Shown piece after piece: positions 13,018 through 20,031 of a DNA stretch of 30,608 nucleotides. Numbering within the stretch: position 1 is the stretch's first letter; every line of letters starts with the position of its first letter. The notes under the pieces are model-generated. The model worked only from the letters and a program-made list of their open reading frames with translations. It was not told the DNA's origin and made no database searches. Both the position numbers and the translations under genes were made by a program. Source of the DNA: Piscibacillus sp052246295 (GTDB taxonomy: Bacteria; Bacillota; Bacilli; Bacillales; Alkalibacillaceae); the NCBI GenBank assembly GCA_052246295.1, contig JBQQCO010000028.1; one strand, given 5' to 3'.

Positions 13018-14999
13018 TAAACCGCCTCCCTTTGCGCTTGTTCTGGCGATTCAATTCTTAACTCTTTGTCCTTCTCAGACACAACCAAGCTAATCGTTTG
13101 AGCATTGGTGTCAATTAACTCTGTAACAGCCTCTGCATTATCAATAAAGATCGGTGCTTCAAAGCCATAATGTTTAGAAAGCGTATTAATAATGTCTAAG
13201 CCAACGTTGATACGAGCTGCATTATTTAATCCACTTGAATATGGAACACCTTTAAATAACGTTTCGCAGGTTTCTTCTAAACCACCATGATTTAACTGAG
13301 TAAATAATTTAAAATGAGCGTATTTAAATTTGCTGTTAATCTTCTCTTCAAGCATGTTGACTTTCGTTCTTATGAATTCATCTGCTAGGTAAAGCTCTTC
13401 TTCCAGCTGTTCAAATTCTGCAGCAAGTCGTTTTTCTTCATCTTCCAGTTCCTTGATACGTTTTTGACTGCGTTCAGCTGTATCAATTTCGCTAACCTTA
13501 ACTCGTAGTTCTTGTTGCTCTAGTTGATGCTTCCCAATTTCCTGTTTAATAGTTTGAACAGAGTCATAAACATTAGCTTCTGCATCTTTAATCTGCTTTT
13601 CAACCTCTTGACGCTCTTTTAATTTACTTTGGTATTCAGGAACCTCTGAAACGTCTGTGACGTGCTGTTCTAATTCTGCTATTTTGCCATTAAGCTTTTG
13701 GACCTTATCTTCTTTTTTCTTAATCTCAGTTTCTAATTGAGTGATTTCTGTTTGGTGTTTTTGGTTGTCCGCTAGAAGTTTTTCAACTTTCATTTTGCGG
13801 TCTTGTCCTTGTAGTTTAATTTGCTGTAGTTTGTTCGCTTTCTTTTGATTAAACTCATTAAGTGCCTTTTCACGAGCTGACTGTATTTGTTCTTCTGGGA
13901 GCTCTTGACCACATGTTGGGCAGTTGCAATCTTCATCATGTGTAAACTCTTCTTGGTCAACGTCTTTCCACTCTTCTCGAAGATTATCCATTTCGACTCG
14001 ATAATCAGTAATACGTTGTTGATTACTTTGAATTAGTTGCTCGAAGGTACTAATTTTCCCGTTTAACAATTGAATATTAGACTCTTCTTCCTGTTTAGAA
14101 GTTCGAAGTTTAAATAGCTCTTCTTTTCCTTGTTGATCATGCTCTTGTTTGATATTAGATAATTCTAAATCAATGTCGCTAAGTTGCTTTTTAAGATTGC
14201 TGACTTCTGAACCATTGTTTAAGCTATTGATTTTCTCTTGCTTTTCATCGATTTTATGTTGAATAGACGCTATCTCTTTTTCTAATGACTCTTTATTTTC
14301 GTTAACCTCAGGCTTATTACGTTCGACTTCAGCAATTAGCTCTGGGATTACATCAAGTCGTTTGTTAATCTCTTTACGTTTAGCAGCAATAACCTTCTTA
14401 TGGTCATCAATGGAACGATTGCCTAATACATCAAGCAATTTAGTGAGATTGTTATTTGAAGAAATCACTTCTCCATCTGATACATCACCAGCAACTTCTA
14501 GTAACGTATCTCGACGCTCTTTCCATCCCATATGCTCATTAAAATAGCTTGGTGAAGTTAGAAGCTTAAACACTTTTTCATCAATAATTTCAGCAACTTT
14601 ATCGTTGTATTCTTTCTTTTTGGAAGGGACACCATCGATGTAGTAATCGGTGGTATGACCTGAAAATTCTTTACTAGCTGAACCGCGTTTCTTCGTCCAT
14701 TTTTCCTTGTAAACCTTCTTGAGCGACAATTCATGACCGTTAAGTAAGAATGTTCCTTCGACTTCATGATCTAGGTTGTGAAGTTCGTTACCGTGCGCAT
14801 CAACCGTTTTGATTTGAAAGTCTTTCTTGTTGTTCGAGTCCTTATCAAATAGTAACCAAACAAATGCGTCAAATACCGTTGTCTTACCAGTTGCATTGTC
14901 GCCCATAATCCTGAGTGAGTCGCTGTGCGTGTCTAAGGTGAAATCTTGAATACCTTTAAAATTGTGTAAGTTAAGCGATAAAAGTTTTAACGTTTTCAT
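13017..14999 (-). CDS. SbcC/Rad50-like ATPase with zinc hook
   Basis: 660 residues. N-terminal ATPase lobe with LHNFKGIQDF and Walker A GDNATGKTT (33-41). Two long coiled-coil arms (about 215-350 and 370-545) flank a zinc hook, C360-P-T-C363 (DCNCPTCGQELP), as in Rad50. The C-terminal lobe has a weak signature motif (SSGLNNAARINVGLDI) and PIFIDNAEAVT (616-626), where the Walker B DE is D620-N621, with E623 nearby. It is shorter than cellular SbcC. Rad50-type ATPases clamp DNA for a nuclease (Mre11/SbcD); none is encoded here, so the MBL protein is the only visible candidate. First large gene of the recombination module. Confidence 0.88.
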   Translation of the reverse strand: MKTLKLLSLNLHNFKGIQDFTLDTHSDSLRIMGDNATGKTTVFDAFVWLLFDKDSNNKKDFQIKTVDAHGNELHNLDHEVEGTFLLNGHELSLKKVYKEKWTKKRGSASKEFSGHTTDYYIDGVPSKKKEYNDKVAEIIDEKVFKLLTSPSYFNEHMGWKERRDTLLEVAGDVSDGEVISSNNNLTKLLDVLGNRSIDDHKKVIAAKRKEINKRLDVIPELIAEVERNKPEVNENKESLEKEIASIQHKIDEKQEKINSLNNGSEVSNLKKQLSDIDLELSNIKQEHDQQGKEELFKLRTSKQEEESNIQLLNGKISTFEQLIQSNQQRITDYRVEMDNLREEWKDVDQEEFTHDEDCNCPTCGQELPEEQIQSAREKALNEFNQKKANKLQQIKLQGQDRKMKVEKLLADNQKHQTEITQLETEIKKKEDKVQKLNGKIAELEQHVTDVSEVPEYQSKLKERQEVEKQIKDAEANVYDSVQTIKQEIGKHQLEQQELRVKVSEIDTAERSQKRIKELEDEEKRLAAEFEQLEEELYLADEFIRTKVNMLEEKINSKFKYAHFKLFTQLNHGGLEETCETLFKGVPYSSGLNNAARINVGLDIINTLSKHYGFEAPIFIDNAEAVTELIDTNAQTISLVVSEKDKELRIESPEQAQREAV

Positions 15000-15346
15000 T
15001 TAACTTCCTCCTTCAATAACTCTGGATTCTCATAAATGTTTCCGACTACTTCTACCTCGTCATAGTAATAAACATTGTCATTTCTAATATCTTCAACAAC
15101 CTCTATGCTTACAGTGGTTGTATCAGTTTTTAAAATAGTCATCTTGGCTTTATAAATGTCGCCTTCGTAAATCTCTGTACCGTTTTTGTCTTTCAGCCCT
15201 GTGTATTGCATTAATGGTGAGTAAAAATTATCTTCTTTATCAGCAAATAACAGAAATTCTTGTAGATCTGGACGATCTAAAATGTGTTCCCAATCCAACA
15301 TGACTTTTTGTTGCTTATCCCAAACTTTGAATTTAATATCCCTCAT
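14996..15346 (-). CDS. YopX family protein
   Basis: 116 residues from ATG 15346, which lies 6 nt after GGAGG; a GTG at 15352 is too close to that site. The motifs MRDIKFKVWDKQQKVML, SPLMQYTGLKDKNGTEIYEG and VEVVGNIYENPELL are diagnostic of the YopX family, first named in phage SPbeta. The family is common in Firmicutes phages, with a beta-rich fold and no known function. It overlaps the SbcC-like gene by 4 bp (ATGA). A 9-bp inverted repeat ends at its ribosome site (15358-15398). Confidence 0.93.
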   Translation of the reverse strand: MRDIKFKVWDKQQKVMLDWEHILDRPDLQEFLLFADKEDNFYSPLMQYTGLKDKNGTEIYEGDIYKAKMTILKTDTTTVSIEVVEDIRNDNVYYYDEVEVVGNIYENPELLKEEVK

Positions 15347-15357
15347 AGGCACCCTCC

Positions 15358-15398
15358 TTGCCTACACTCTCAAAACATGGTTTAATGAATGTAGGCAA
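15358..15398. promoter_or_regulatory. Inverted repeat at the yopX ribosome site
   Basis: TTGCCTACA (15358-15366) and TGTAGGCAA (15390-15398) form a 9-bp stem with a 23-nt loop. In the - strand mRNA the stem ends at the first A residues of the AAGGAGG site of the YopX-like gene. It could modulate translation or bind a regulator. Confidence 0.5.
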
Positions 15399-15422
15399 AT
15401 TTTCTTGTGAATTTGTGAAATG

Positions 15423-15449
15423 ACCACTTTGCGGAGTGGTTATTTTTTT
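15423..15449 (+). terminator. Hairpin with T-run in + orientation, opposite to the operon
   Basis: ACCACT (15424-15429) pairs with AGTGGT (15435-15440), loop TTGCGG, followed on the + strand by TATTTTTTT. On the - strand, in which the genes run, the hairpin follows the stop of the 88-codon gene but has no T-run. It may stop antisense transcripts, or act only as a 3' end structure. Confidence 0.45.
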
Positions 15450-15706
15450 GGATTAATATTGTAATGCAGATGATGAATTTGAATCCCCTTCGCTTGCATG
15501 TCTGCAGCAAACAGTTTTAATTGCTCTCTAGCTTCTATTTTGGTCTGTAGATCTAATGCTTGGTGAAACGATTTATGCATGGCTTTCATAAACCCTCTAG
15601 CTTCTTCAAAATCTTGATGACGTTGAGCGATACTTGCTCGTTCAAGCAGATACCTCATACAAGCCATTTCTCTTTCTAATTGTTCCTCTGTACTGAAATT
15701 TGGCAA
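15440..15706 (-). CDS. Small helical phage protein, unknown
   Basis: 88 residues, mostly helical (EEQLEREMACMRYLLERASI, then AQRHQDFEEARGFMKAMHKS). The C-terminal part LKLFAADMQAKGIQIHHLHYNI is His-rich. The start is TTG at 15706, directly after the stop of the preceding gene, with AGGAGG 8 nt upstream. No family recognised. Confidence 0.65.
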   Translation of the reverse strand: MPNFSTEEQLEREMACMRYLLERASIAQRHQDFEEARGFMKAMHKSFHQALDLQTKIEAREQLKLFAADMQAKGIQIHHLHYNINPKK

Positions 15707-15901
15707 TTAAGCAACCTCCTGTTCTAACATCAATTGTTTAACTCTGTTATATAATTGAAGCTCTCTATGATTGACTGGGTCTTGTAGATCATAGGCATCT
15801 TGTAAATCTCGTCTCATGTTGTCTAATGCCTGAAGTACGTTATGACTTTTCAAAGCGCGTTGTAAGCGTTGCTCCCATTTAGTTAGCTCTCCGTAGCTCA
15901 T
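15707..15901 (-). CDS. Small helical phage protein, unknown
   Basis: 64 residues from ATG 15901 (GGGG site 8 nt upstream); a GTG at 15910 lies within that site. Helical and charged (GELTKWEQRLQRALKSHNVL). It overlaps the preceding gene by 23 bp. Function unknown. Confidence 0.6.
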   Translation of the reverse strand: MSYGELTKWEQRLQRALKSHNVLQALDNMRRDLQDAYDLQDPVNHRELQLYNRVKQLMLEQEVA

Positions 15902-16100
15902 CTTGTTCACCCCTTCCTAAGTCCTGCTCAACCGTATGTTTCGCTTGCTCTAACCATTCGAGCGCTTGTTCAGGCGTTTCAAAATTCAGAAACAAACACT
16001 CGTCAACCACCATGCTGTGCGCCATAATGCTGTAACGACGCTTCGCCATTGGGTATGCTTTCATCTTCTCCAACTTGTTCACATCAACGCTAATTTGCAT
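15879..16100 (-). CDS. Small phage protein, unknown
   Basis: 73 residues: MQISVDVNKLEKMKAYPMAK, then RRYSIMAHSMVVDECLFLNF, then ETPEQALEWLEQAKHTVEQD. A short beta-rich part followed by a helix. ATG at 16100 with a perfect AAAGGAGG site. No known family recognised. Confidence 0.65.
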   Translation of the reverse strand: MQISVDVNKLEKMKAYPMAKRRYSIMAHSMVVDECLFLNFETPEQALEWLEQAKHTVEQDLGRGEQDELRRAN

Positions 16101-16129
16101 CGTTTAGCCTCCTTTGCTTGGTTAGTGAA

Positions 16130-16651
16130 CTATTTAACCAACCTCTCAGCTCTTAACCTTTGTTCAGCTGAACTGAAGATATCGTTAAATTTGAAATTAT
16201 AATCCTTACAAAGCTTCGCAATCTCAAACTCTAAAAAGGCAATCGCCTCAGCTGATTCAACCAATGCATCTTCAATCTGTTGTCTTTCAAATTCTTCAAT
16301 GTATTTAGGTTGTTTAGCTAGTAATGCTTCATCAATAGCTTCAAGAGCGTCCATCATTTCTTTTTTCGCTAAAGCGACAGCTGCTAATCTGTGAGTGTCC
16401 AATGCTTCACCGTCCAACCAACCTAGCCCCCAACCTTTATACTCATGGGCTGTTTCAATTCCTAAACGTGGATCGTTATATTTTGAAGCCATGTGATTGG
16501 CTCTTTCAGCGCTAACTGATCGCTCACCTGTTTCGTGTTTAGAAATAGCTTCTCTTGTGTAGTTTGTTTCAAGACCTAATTGAGTCTGGGTCAAACCAGC
16601 CGCCTTTCTAGTTTCTCGTGCCATTTCAGCTGATTGAGTACCTTTACTCAT
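16130..16651 (-). CDS. XRE-type HTH protein with helical C-terminal domain
   Basis: 173 residues from ATG 16651 (AGGAG site 9 nt upstream); a longer frame at 16687 lacks one. An XRE helix-turn-helix covers about residues 10-50 (ETRKAAGLTQTQLGLETNYT, then REAISKHETGERSVSAERAN). The C-terminal part is a charged helical region (ALEAIDEALLAKQPKYIEEF). It lies in the early operon after the antirepressor, so it is an early regulator rather than the immunity repressor. Proteins of this layout are common in Bacillus phages; the target is unknown. Confidence 0.75.
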   Translation of the reverse strand: MSKGTQSAEMARETRKAAGLTQTQLGLETNYTREAISKHETGERSVSAERANHMASKYNDPRLGIETAHEYKGWGLGWLDGEALDTHRLAAVALAKKEMMDALEAIDEALLAKQPKYIEEFERQQIEDALVESAEAIAFLEFEIAKLCKDYNFKFNDIFSSAEQRLRAERLVK

Positions 16652-16700
16652 GGTTTTCACTCCTTCCTGTACCGTCATAAAATACATAGATTGGTAGAAT

Positions 16701-16853
16701 TTAACTTGAGGTTCGGTTGACCTCTTTCAACTTAATAGGTCTGCCGTATTTCCTTGATAAAATGATTTCAGCAGCGTGGATTAAGTTCTTACGTTTCTGA
16801 GAATTCTTAAAATCAGGTGGAGTAGATGTTTTTATTGCCCTTTGTTCTTGCAT
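16701..16853 (-). CDS. Small phage protein, unknown
   Basis: 50 residues from ATG 16853 (AAAGGGGG site): MQEQRAIKTSTPPDFKNSQK, then RKNLIHAAEIILSRKYGRPI and KLKEVNRTSS. The frame is open further upstream to 16886, but no other start has a ribosome site. It overlaps the zinc-ribbon gene by 41 bp in another frame. HAAEIILSRKYGRPIKL suggests a small helix-turn element. Function unknown. Confidence 0.55.
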   Translation of the reverse strand: MQEQRAIKTSTPPDFKNSQKRKNLIHAAEIILSRKYGRPIKLKEVNRTSS

Positions 16854-16959
16854 TTTCAGAGCCCCCTTTCTTGATTGGAAATGCACAGATCAAACACACA
16901 TTTTCACGAATGTTTGTGCTTTGACAGCGTGGACAACAAATGTAAGTAAGGTTGTCCAC
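16813..16959 (-). CDS. Small zinc-ribbon protein, GTG start
   Basis: 48 residues, read by hand from GTG 16959: MDNLTYICCPRCQSTNIREN, then VCLICAFPIKKGGSENARTK and GNKNIYST. The pattern C-x2-C ... C-x2-C (CPRC, CLIC) is a short zinc ribbon. A GAGGTGG site lies 5 nt before the GTG, and the gene starts immediately after the antirepressor stop codon. The overlap with the next small gene is in a different frame. Nucleic-acid binding is likely; role unknown. Confidence 0.6.
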   Translation of the reverse strand: MDNLTYICCPRCQSTNIRENVCLICAFPIKKGGSENARTKGNKNIYST

Positions 16960-17691
16960 TTAAACCACCTCGATTGTTTGTTGACGATTAGCTTCGTCAA
17001 TTTCAATTCGTAAAGAAGTTGACGGAGTCCACATTCCAATAAAGCGTAAACCTTCCTCAAATTGCTTCTTCGGCAAGTCTCCATAGCGCGGAATTTCAAA
17101 GTGATTCTTGAAGTCTCTCCAAAATGCCGAGAACACTTTAAATGCCATGGTTTTATAAGCGTTGGTTGACTTGCCTCCCAATGCCTCTACGACAATGTGG
17201 TTGGCGCGTTTTTTTATGATTTGTTCTTGTCTGCCGTCAATGCGCATGGTTTCTTCAAGATTGGTAATTCGTTTATCCTGGTGTACGAGTTGATTCACTG
17301 TACTTTGTAATATCTCCAGTTGATTTTTAGGCTGCTCTGTTTGATATGATCCTGTTCTATGGATAGAAGGTATGACTTCATCAAAGATCCATTTTTCGTA
17401 CATGGTTGCTTTTTCTCTTATTTTTGGGTTGCGACTTTGCTTTGCAGCTCCAACTATTAAGCGCGGAACATTCCCCATCGAGATAAACCTTTTATTTTGG
17501 TTACCACCATTCGTAGGGACGTTATAAGTTATAACCCCCTCTGGATGGCAATGACTTTTAACTGCAGTATGAGGTTGTTTGTATTCCAAGGATTTAGCGA
17601 CGTCAGTTGCACTGAAATACTCTTTTTCATTAACTAAAATGACTTGTAATTCACCAAACTGTTTATGGTTAAAACTTTTTAATTGATTCAC
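16960..17691 (-). CDS. Phage antirepressor, Bro-N plus ORF6C domains
   Basis: 243 residues. The N-terminal Bro-N domain (about 8-115) shows LQVILVNEKEYFSATDVAKS, LEYKQPHTAVKSHC, FISMGNVPRLIVGAAKQSRN and ATMYEKWIFDEVIPSIHRTG. After a short coiled linker (about 123-150), the C-terminal half (about 160-243) is ORF6C-like (NAYKTMAFKVFSAFWRDFKN, YGDLPKKQFEEGLRFIGMW). Antirepressors of this kind oppose the CI-like repressor and favour lytic growth. It is the third gene of the early operon. Regulation is probably through the Cro-side promoter at about 18200. Confidence 0.92.
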   Translation of the reverse strand: MNQLKSFNHKQFGELQVILVNEKEYFSATDVAKSLEYKQPHTAVKSHCHPEGVITYNVPTNGGNQNKRFISMGNVPRLIVGAAKQSRNPKIREKATMYEKWIFDEVIPSIHRTGSYQTEQPKNQLEILQSTVNQLVHQDKRITNLEETMRIDGRQEQIIKKRANHIVVEALGGKSTNAYKTMAFKVFSAFWRDFKNHFEIPRYGDLPKKQFEEGLRFIGMWTPSTSLRIEIDEANRQQTIEVV

Positions 17692-17708
17692 TTTTTATCG
17701 CCTCCTAT

Positions 17709-17930
17709 TTAACTTTTTAATTTATATGTTTCATCGTTTAATGTTCCAAAAAACTCTTCTGTATCAAGGTGTAACGCAATGGACGTTTCCTCTGCGTCCT
17801 CTCCAATATTTAATGTTTGTTGAAGAATATTGATCGCTAACTTTTTTTCTTCTAAAGTCATGCCATCTAATGATCTTCTAGCTTGTTTCACTTTGTTAAG
17901 GAATATGTGAGTACGTTGATCTTGGTTCAC
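17709..17930 (-). CDS. Small helical phage protein, unknown
   Basis: 73 residues. GTG at 17930 with GGAGGTG 7-8 nt upstream, in the end of the cro-like gene. Helical: THIFLNKVKQARRSLDGMTL, then EEKKLAINILQQTLNIGEDA, then acidic. Early operon gene between cro and the antirepressor. No function recognised. Confidence 0.65.
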   Translation of the reverse strand: MNQDQRTHIFLNKVKQARRSLDGMTLEEKKLAINILQQTLNIGEDAEETSIALHLDTEEFFGTLNDETYKLKS

Positions 17931-18173
17931 CTAAGACACCTCCTGTTCTTTTTGTTCACTTGTAGTTAACTTAGATTGTAAAAAAATATCGTCCGGATTT
18001 TTATTGAATACACGAGCGATTTTTACTGCTAAGTCATAACTCAAACGGCGCTTACCATTTTCAATCATCCAATAATGCTCTTTTGAGATATTTACTTCAT
18101 TTGCAACATCTTGACATGTCATGCCATGTCGAGTACGTGTTTGCTTTAATTTTTCAAGCGCCAAATGTCTCAA
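17931..18173 (-). CDS. Cro-like XRE regulator
   Basis: 80 residues if TTG 18173 is used. That TTG directly abuts the AAAGGGG site; the second TTG at 18164 is better spaced and would give 77 residues. One XRE helix-turn-helix fills the protein: MTCQDVANEVNISKEHYWMI, then ENGKRRLSYDLAVKIARVFN and KNPDDIF. It is divergent from the CI-like gene and first in the early operon, the place of Cro. Its 3' end contains an extra operator-like site (17955-17969). Confidence 0.85.
   Translation of the reverse strand: MRHLALEKLKQTRTRHGMTCQDVANEVNISKEHYWMIENGKRRLSYDLAVKIARVFNKNPDDIFLQSKLTTSEQKEQEVS
17955..17969. promoter_or_regulatory. Operator-like site inside the cro-like gene
   Basis: TTCACTTGTAGTTAA, one base different from the operator at 18210-18224; the match extends to 18 nt (17955-17972). 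It lies 255 bp from that operator, within the last codons of the cro-like gene. It may allow repressor looping or act as a roadblock. Confidence 0.6.
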
Positions 18174-18183
18174 CCCCTTTCGG

Positions 18184-18291
18184 TTAACTTGAAGTTAATT
18201 ATATAATAATTCACTTGCAGTTAACTTGTCAAGCGTATTTATAAATAAAATTACTTTTTAGTTAACTTTGTTTATTTTAACAAACAGTTAA
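18184..18291. promoter_or_regulatory. Immunity operator array between cro-like and CI-like genes
   Basis: Four related 15-bp dyads: TTAACTTGAAGTTAA (18184-18198, perfect palindrome), TTCACTTGCAGTTAA (18210-18224), TTACTTTTTAGTTAA (18251-18265) and TTAACAAACAGTTAA (18277-18291). The second lies between the -35 and -10 of the cro promoter; the last lies just before the -10 of the repressor promoter. They are the likely binding sites of the CI-like and Cro-like proteins. Confidence 0.8.
18203..18232 (-). promoter_or_regulatory. Early (cro-side) promoter
   Basis: On the - strand: -35 TTGACA (18232-18227), 18-bp spacer, -10 TATTAT (18208-18203). An operator dyad fills the spacer, so repressor binding would block RNA polymerase. 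It drives the long leftward early operon. Confidence 0.8.
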
Positions 18292-18299
18292 CTTATAAT
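18272..18299 (+). promoter_or_regulatory. Probable repressor promoter
   Basis: -10 TATAAT at 18294-18299 with a weak -35 (TTATTT, 18272-18277, 16-bp spacer). The operator at 18277-18291 lies in the spacer, so the repressor may control its own gene. The transcript start would be near 18306, upstream of the start codon at 18343. Confidence 0.6.
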
Positions 18300-18342
18300 G
18301 GAGGTGGTCAATATTGTGTTGTTAGTAAAGGAGAAAAGCCTA

Positions 18343-18735
18343 ATGGATGGGGCCAGATTAAAGAGACTTAGAAAAGAAAAAAAGTTAACACAAGCTGAGC
18401 TTGGTGAAATTATTAATGTGTCTAAGGTATCTATTTCTGGTTACGAAAGTGGAGATCGAACACCTGATACTGATAACCTACGTAGAATGGCAGATTATTT
18501 CGAAGTTACTACAGACTATTTATTAGGTAGAACAGATAATCCCAAAGGCTATGAAACCGACTTCGACCCTATAGCCGAGCACAACCGTTTACTAAAAAAA
18601 TACGGCATTGAGGACTCTGGCTTCTTCGATATAGAGAAATGGAAACAGATGGGTCCAGAAGAATTAAAGCAGCTTGAGGATTACTTTGAGTTTATAGTGA
18701 GTAAGGCAAAAGAGAAAAATAAAGATAGCGAGTAA
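18343..18735 (+). CDS. CI-like immunity repressor (XRE family)
   Basis: 130 residues from ATG 18343 (AAAGGAG site, 9-nt spacing). The frame is open from 18298, but that ATG overlaps the -10 box. The XRE domain is clear (1-60): MDGARLKRLRKEKKLTQAEL, then GEIINVSKVSISGYESGDRT and the extension FEVTTDYLLGRTD. The short acidic C-terminus (EELKQLEDYFEFIVSKAKEK) has no peptidase (LexA-like) domain and no ImmA-type metalloprotease follows, so induction probably goes by antirepressor rather than self-cleavage. It is the first gene of the + strand lysogeny cluster. Confidence 0.9.
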   Translation: MDGARLKRLRKEKKLTQAELGEIINVSKVSISGYESGDRTPDTDNLRRMADYFEVTTDYLLGRTDNPKGYETDFDPIAEHNRLLKKYGIEDSGFFDIEKWKQMGPEELKQLEDYFEFIVSKAKEKNKDSE

Positions 18736-18758
18736 ATAACTACATACATCAAGATCGA

Positions 18759-18787
18759 GGCGCACTTTGATAATGGGTGTGTCTTTT
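18759..18787 (+). terminator. Weak terminator after the repressor gene
   Basis: GGCGCAC (18759-18765) pairs with GTGTGTC (18777-18783), two G-U pairs, 11-nt loop, followed by TTTTAA. Partial termination is plausible. Confidence 0.4.
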
Positions 18788-18818
18788 AATTGTAACTAAT
18801 TTTAAGGGGGATTTTTAA

Positions 18819-19310
18819 ATGGGTTTACTAGATTTTCTATTCAAAAAACCAAATGAAAGTAACGACAAAGCATCAAATGATAAATCTACTTGGGTAGATG
18901 CACAATACATAAAGGATCCGAAAGAAAAAGAAAAGTTTCTCCTGAGTTTGACACAAAAAACTAAGAATCCAATTGATCTCCATTTCACATATAATCAACT
19001 TATAGACTTGTATTACAAACAACGCGATGAATGGAATCATGCGCTATCCGATTGCATTAAATACTGCAAAAAAGACATTAATAAAATGGATGAAATTATA
19101 AGAGAGTTTAAAAAAGATCCATCTTATAAGAAGAATGGTTCATTACCTAGGATGCCGTCTTTTGAGCGATTAGCTATTATCTATGATAAGCAAGGTAACT
19201 ATCAAGAGGCTATTAACATCTGTAAAAAAGCTATTAGTTATGGTTTGAATGACAAAACCAAAGGTGGCTTTAAAGGTAGAATAGAACGTTTAGAAAAGAA
19301 ATTGAACTAA
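18819..19310 (+). CDS. TPR-like protein, lysogeny-region accessory gene
   Basis: 163 residues, soluble, basic. The C-terminal part has a tetratricopeptide-like repeat, LAIIYDKQGNYQEAINICKK followed by AISYGLND (about 127-154), and a less clear one before it (TYNQLIDLYYKQRDEWNHAL, about 51-70). MGLLDFLFKKPNES is a common start in Bacillus proteins of unknown function. AAGGGGG lies 8 nt before the ATG. Placed between the repressor and the integrase, it is probably expressed in the lysogen, as cargo genes are. Function unknown; protein-protein interaction is the only safe statement. Confidence 0.7.
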   Translation: MGLLDFLFKKPNESNDKASNDKSTWVDAQYIKDPKEKEKFLLSLTQKTKNPIDLHFTYNQLIDLYYKQRDEWNHALSDCIKYCKKDINKMDEIIREFKKDPSYKKNGSLPRMPSFERLAIIYDKQGNYQEAINICKKAISYGLNDKTKGGFKGRIERLEKKLN

Positions 19311-19356
19311 TACTGTTATACTCTATAATTTAAAATTGGTGTTAATTTCAATTAAC
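19302..19356 (+). promoter_or_regulatory. Promoter and dyad before the lipoprotein gene
   Basis: -35 TTGAAC (19302-19307), 16-bp spacer, -10 TATAAT (19324-19329), followed by the inverted repeat GTTAATT-TC-AATTAAC (19341-19356). The dyad resembles the immunity operators but is one base shorter. It suggests separate, possibly repressor-linked, control of the lipoprotein. Confidence 0.6.
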
Positions 19357-19387
19357 ATAAATAAATTTACTCAGGGGGTAATTGATA

Positions 19388-19957
19388 ATGAAAAAACTAT
19401 TATCACTTCTACTAGTTTTAATGCTGACTATCTTCTTGGCAGCATGTGGTGGCGAATCAGAAGTTCAACAAGTTGAAGGTGATGGATCACCAGAAGAAGA
19501 AGAAACAAACAACGAAGAAGGTACAGACGAAACGGAAACAGAGGAAGAGTCGGAAGAGGAAGCTGAAGAAGAAACTAAAACAGCAACTATCGGCGACACA
19601 ATTAGTTTTGATGGCTTAGAAGTAACAGTGAACGAAGTCAAGACGAGTGAAGGCTCAGACTTTGAAACACCAGAAAACGACTTTTATCTTATTTTAGATA
19701 TCACAGTTAATAATACAACTGAAGAGGCAGCTAACATTTCAACTATGATGCAGATGACCTTGCAAGATGCTGACGGTTATTCTCATGATGTAGCTTTATT
19801 CACTGGTGTAAAGGGAAGTTTAGACGGTGAAGTCGGTCCAGGTAGAGAAAATCGCGGTGAAGTCGCATTTGACGTTGAACAATCTGACTCATATGAATTC
19901 ATTTTTGACGATCCATTCACGACTGGACAAGCTATTTGGGAGTTTTCAGTTGAATAA
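19388..19957 (+). CDS. DUF4352-type surface lipoprotein, lysogeny-region gene
   Basis: 189 residues from ATG 19388 (GGGGG site). A lipoprotein signal peptide ends in the lipobox LAAC with C20. A very acidic linker (about 26-62, mostly Glu/Thr) follows, then a beta-rich domain: TATIGDTISFDGLEVTVNEV, then SDFETPENDFYLILDITVNN and a C-terminal WEF. This is the DUF4352 pattern. It would be anchored on the outer face of the membrane. Lipoproteins between repressor and integrase in some phages (Ltp of Streptococcus phage TP-J34) block DNA entry of other phages; that role is a hypothesis here. Has its own promoter and terminator. Confidence 0.82.
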   Translation: MKKLLSLLLVLMLTIFLAACGGESEVQQVEGDGSPEEEETNNEEGTDETETEEESEEEAEEETKTATIGDTISFDGLEVTVNEVKTSEGSDFETPENDFYLILDITVNNTTEEAANISTMMQMTLQDADGYSHDVALFTGVKGSLDGEVGPGRENRGEVAFDVEQSDSYEFIFDDPFTTGQAIWEFSVE

Positions 19958-19973
19958 ACCATAACAAATGATG

Positions 19974-20003
19974 AAAGGTGTACACCAGATGTGCACCTTT
20001 TTT
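19974..20003 (+). terminator. Intrinsic terminator after the lipoprotein gene
   Basis: AAAGGTGTACA (19974-19984) pairs with TGTGCACCTTT (19990-20000), 11 bp with one G-U pair, loop CCAGA, followed by T residues. It isolates the lipoprotein from the integrase. Confidence 0.88.
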
Positions 20004-20031
20004 ATACATGTAATCAAAAGAGGGGAACATT

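Noticed and set aside
17709..18173. cro-like gene plus the 73-codon gene as a toxin-antitoxin pair
   Set aside because: Position, divergent repressor and shared operators fit a phage Cro and an early gene; no toxin-like fold is visible.
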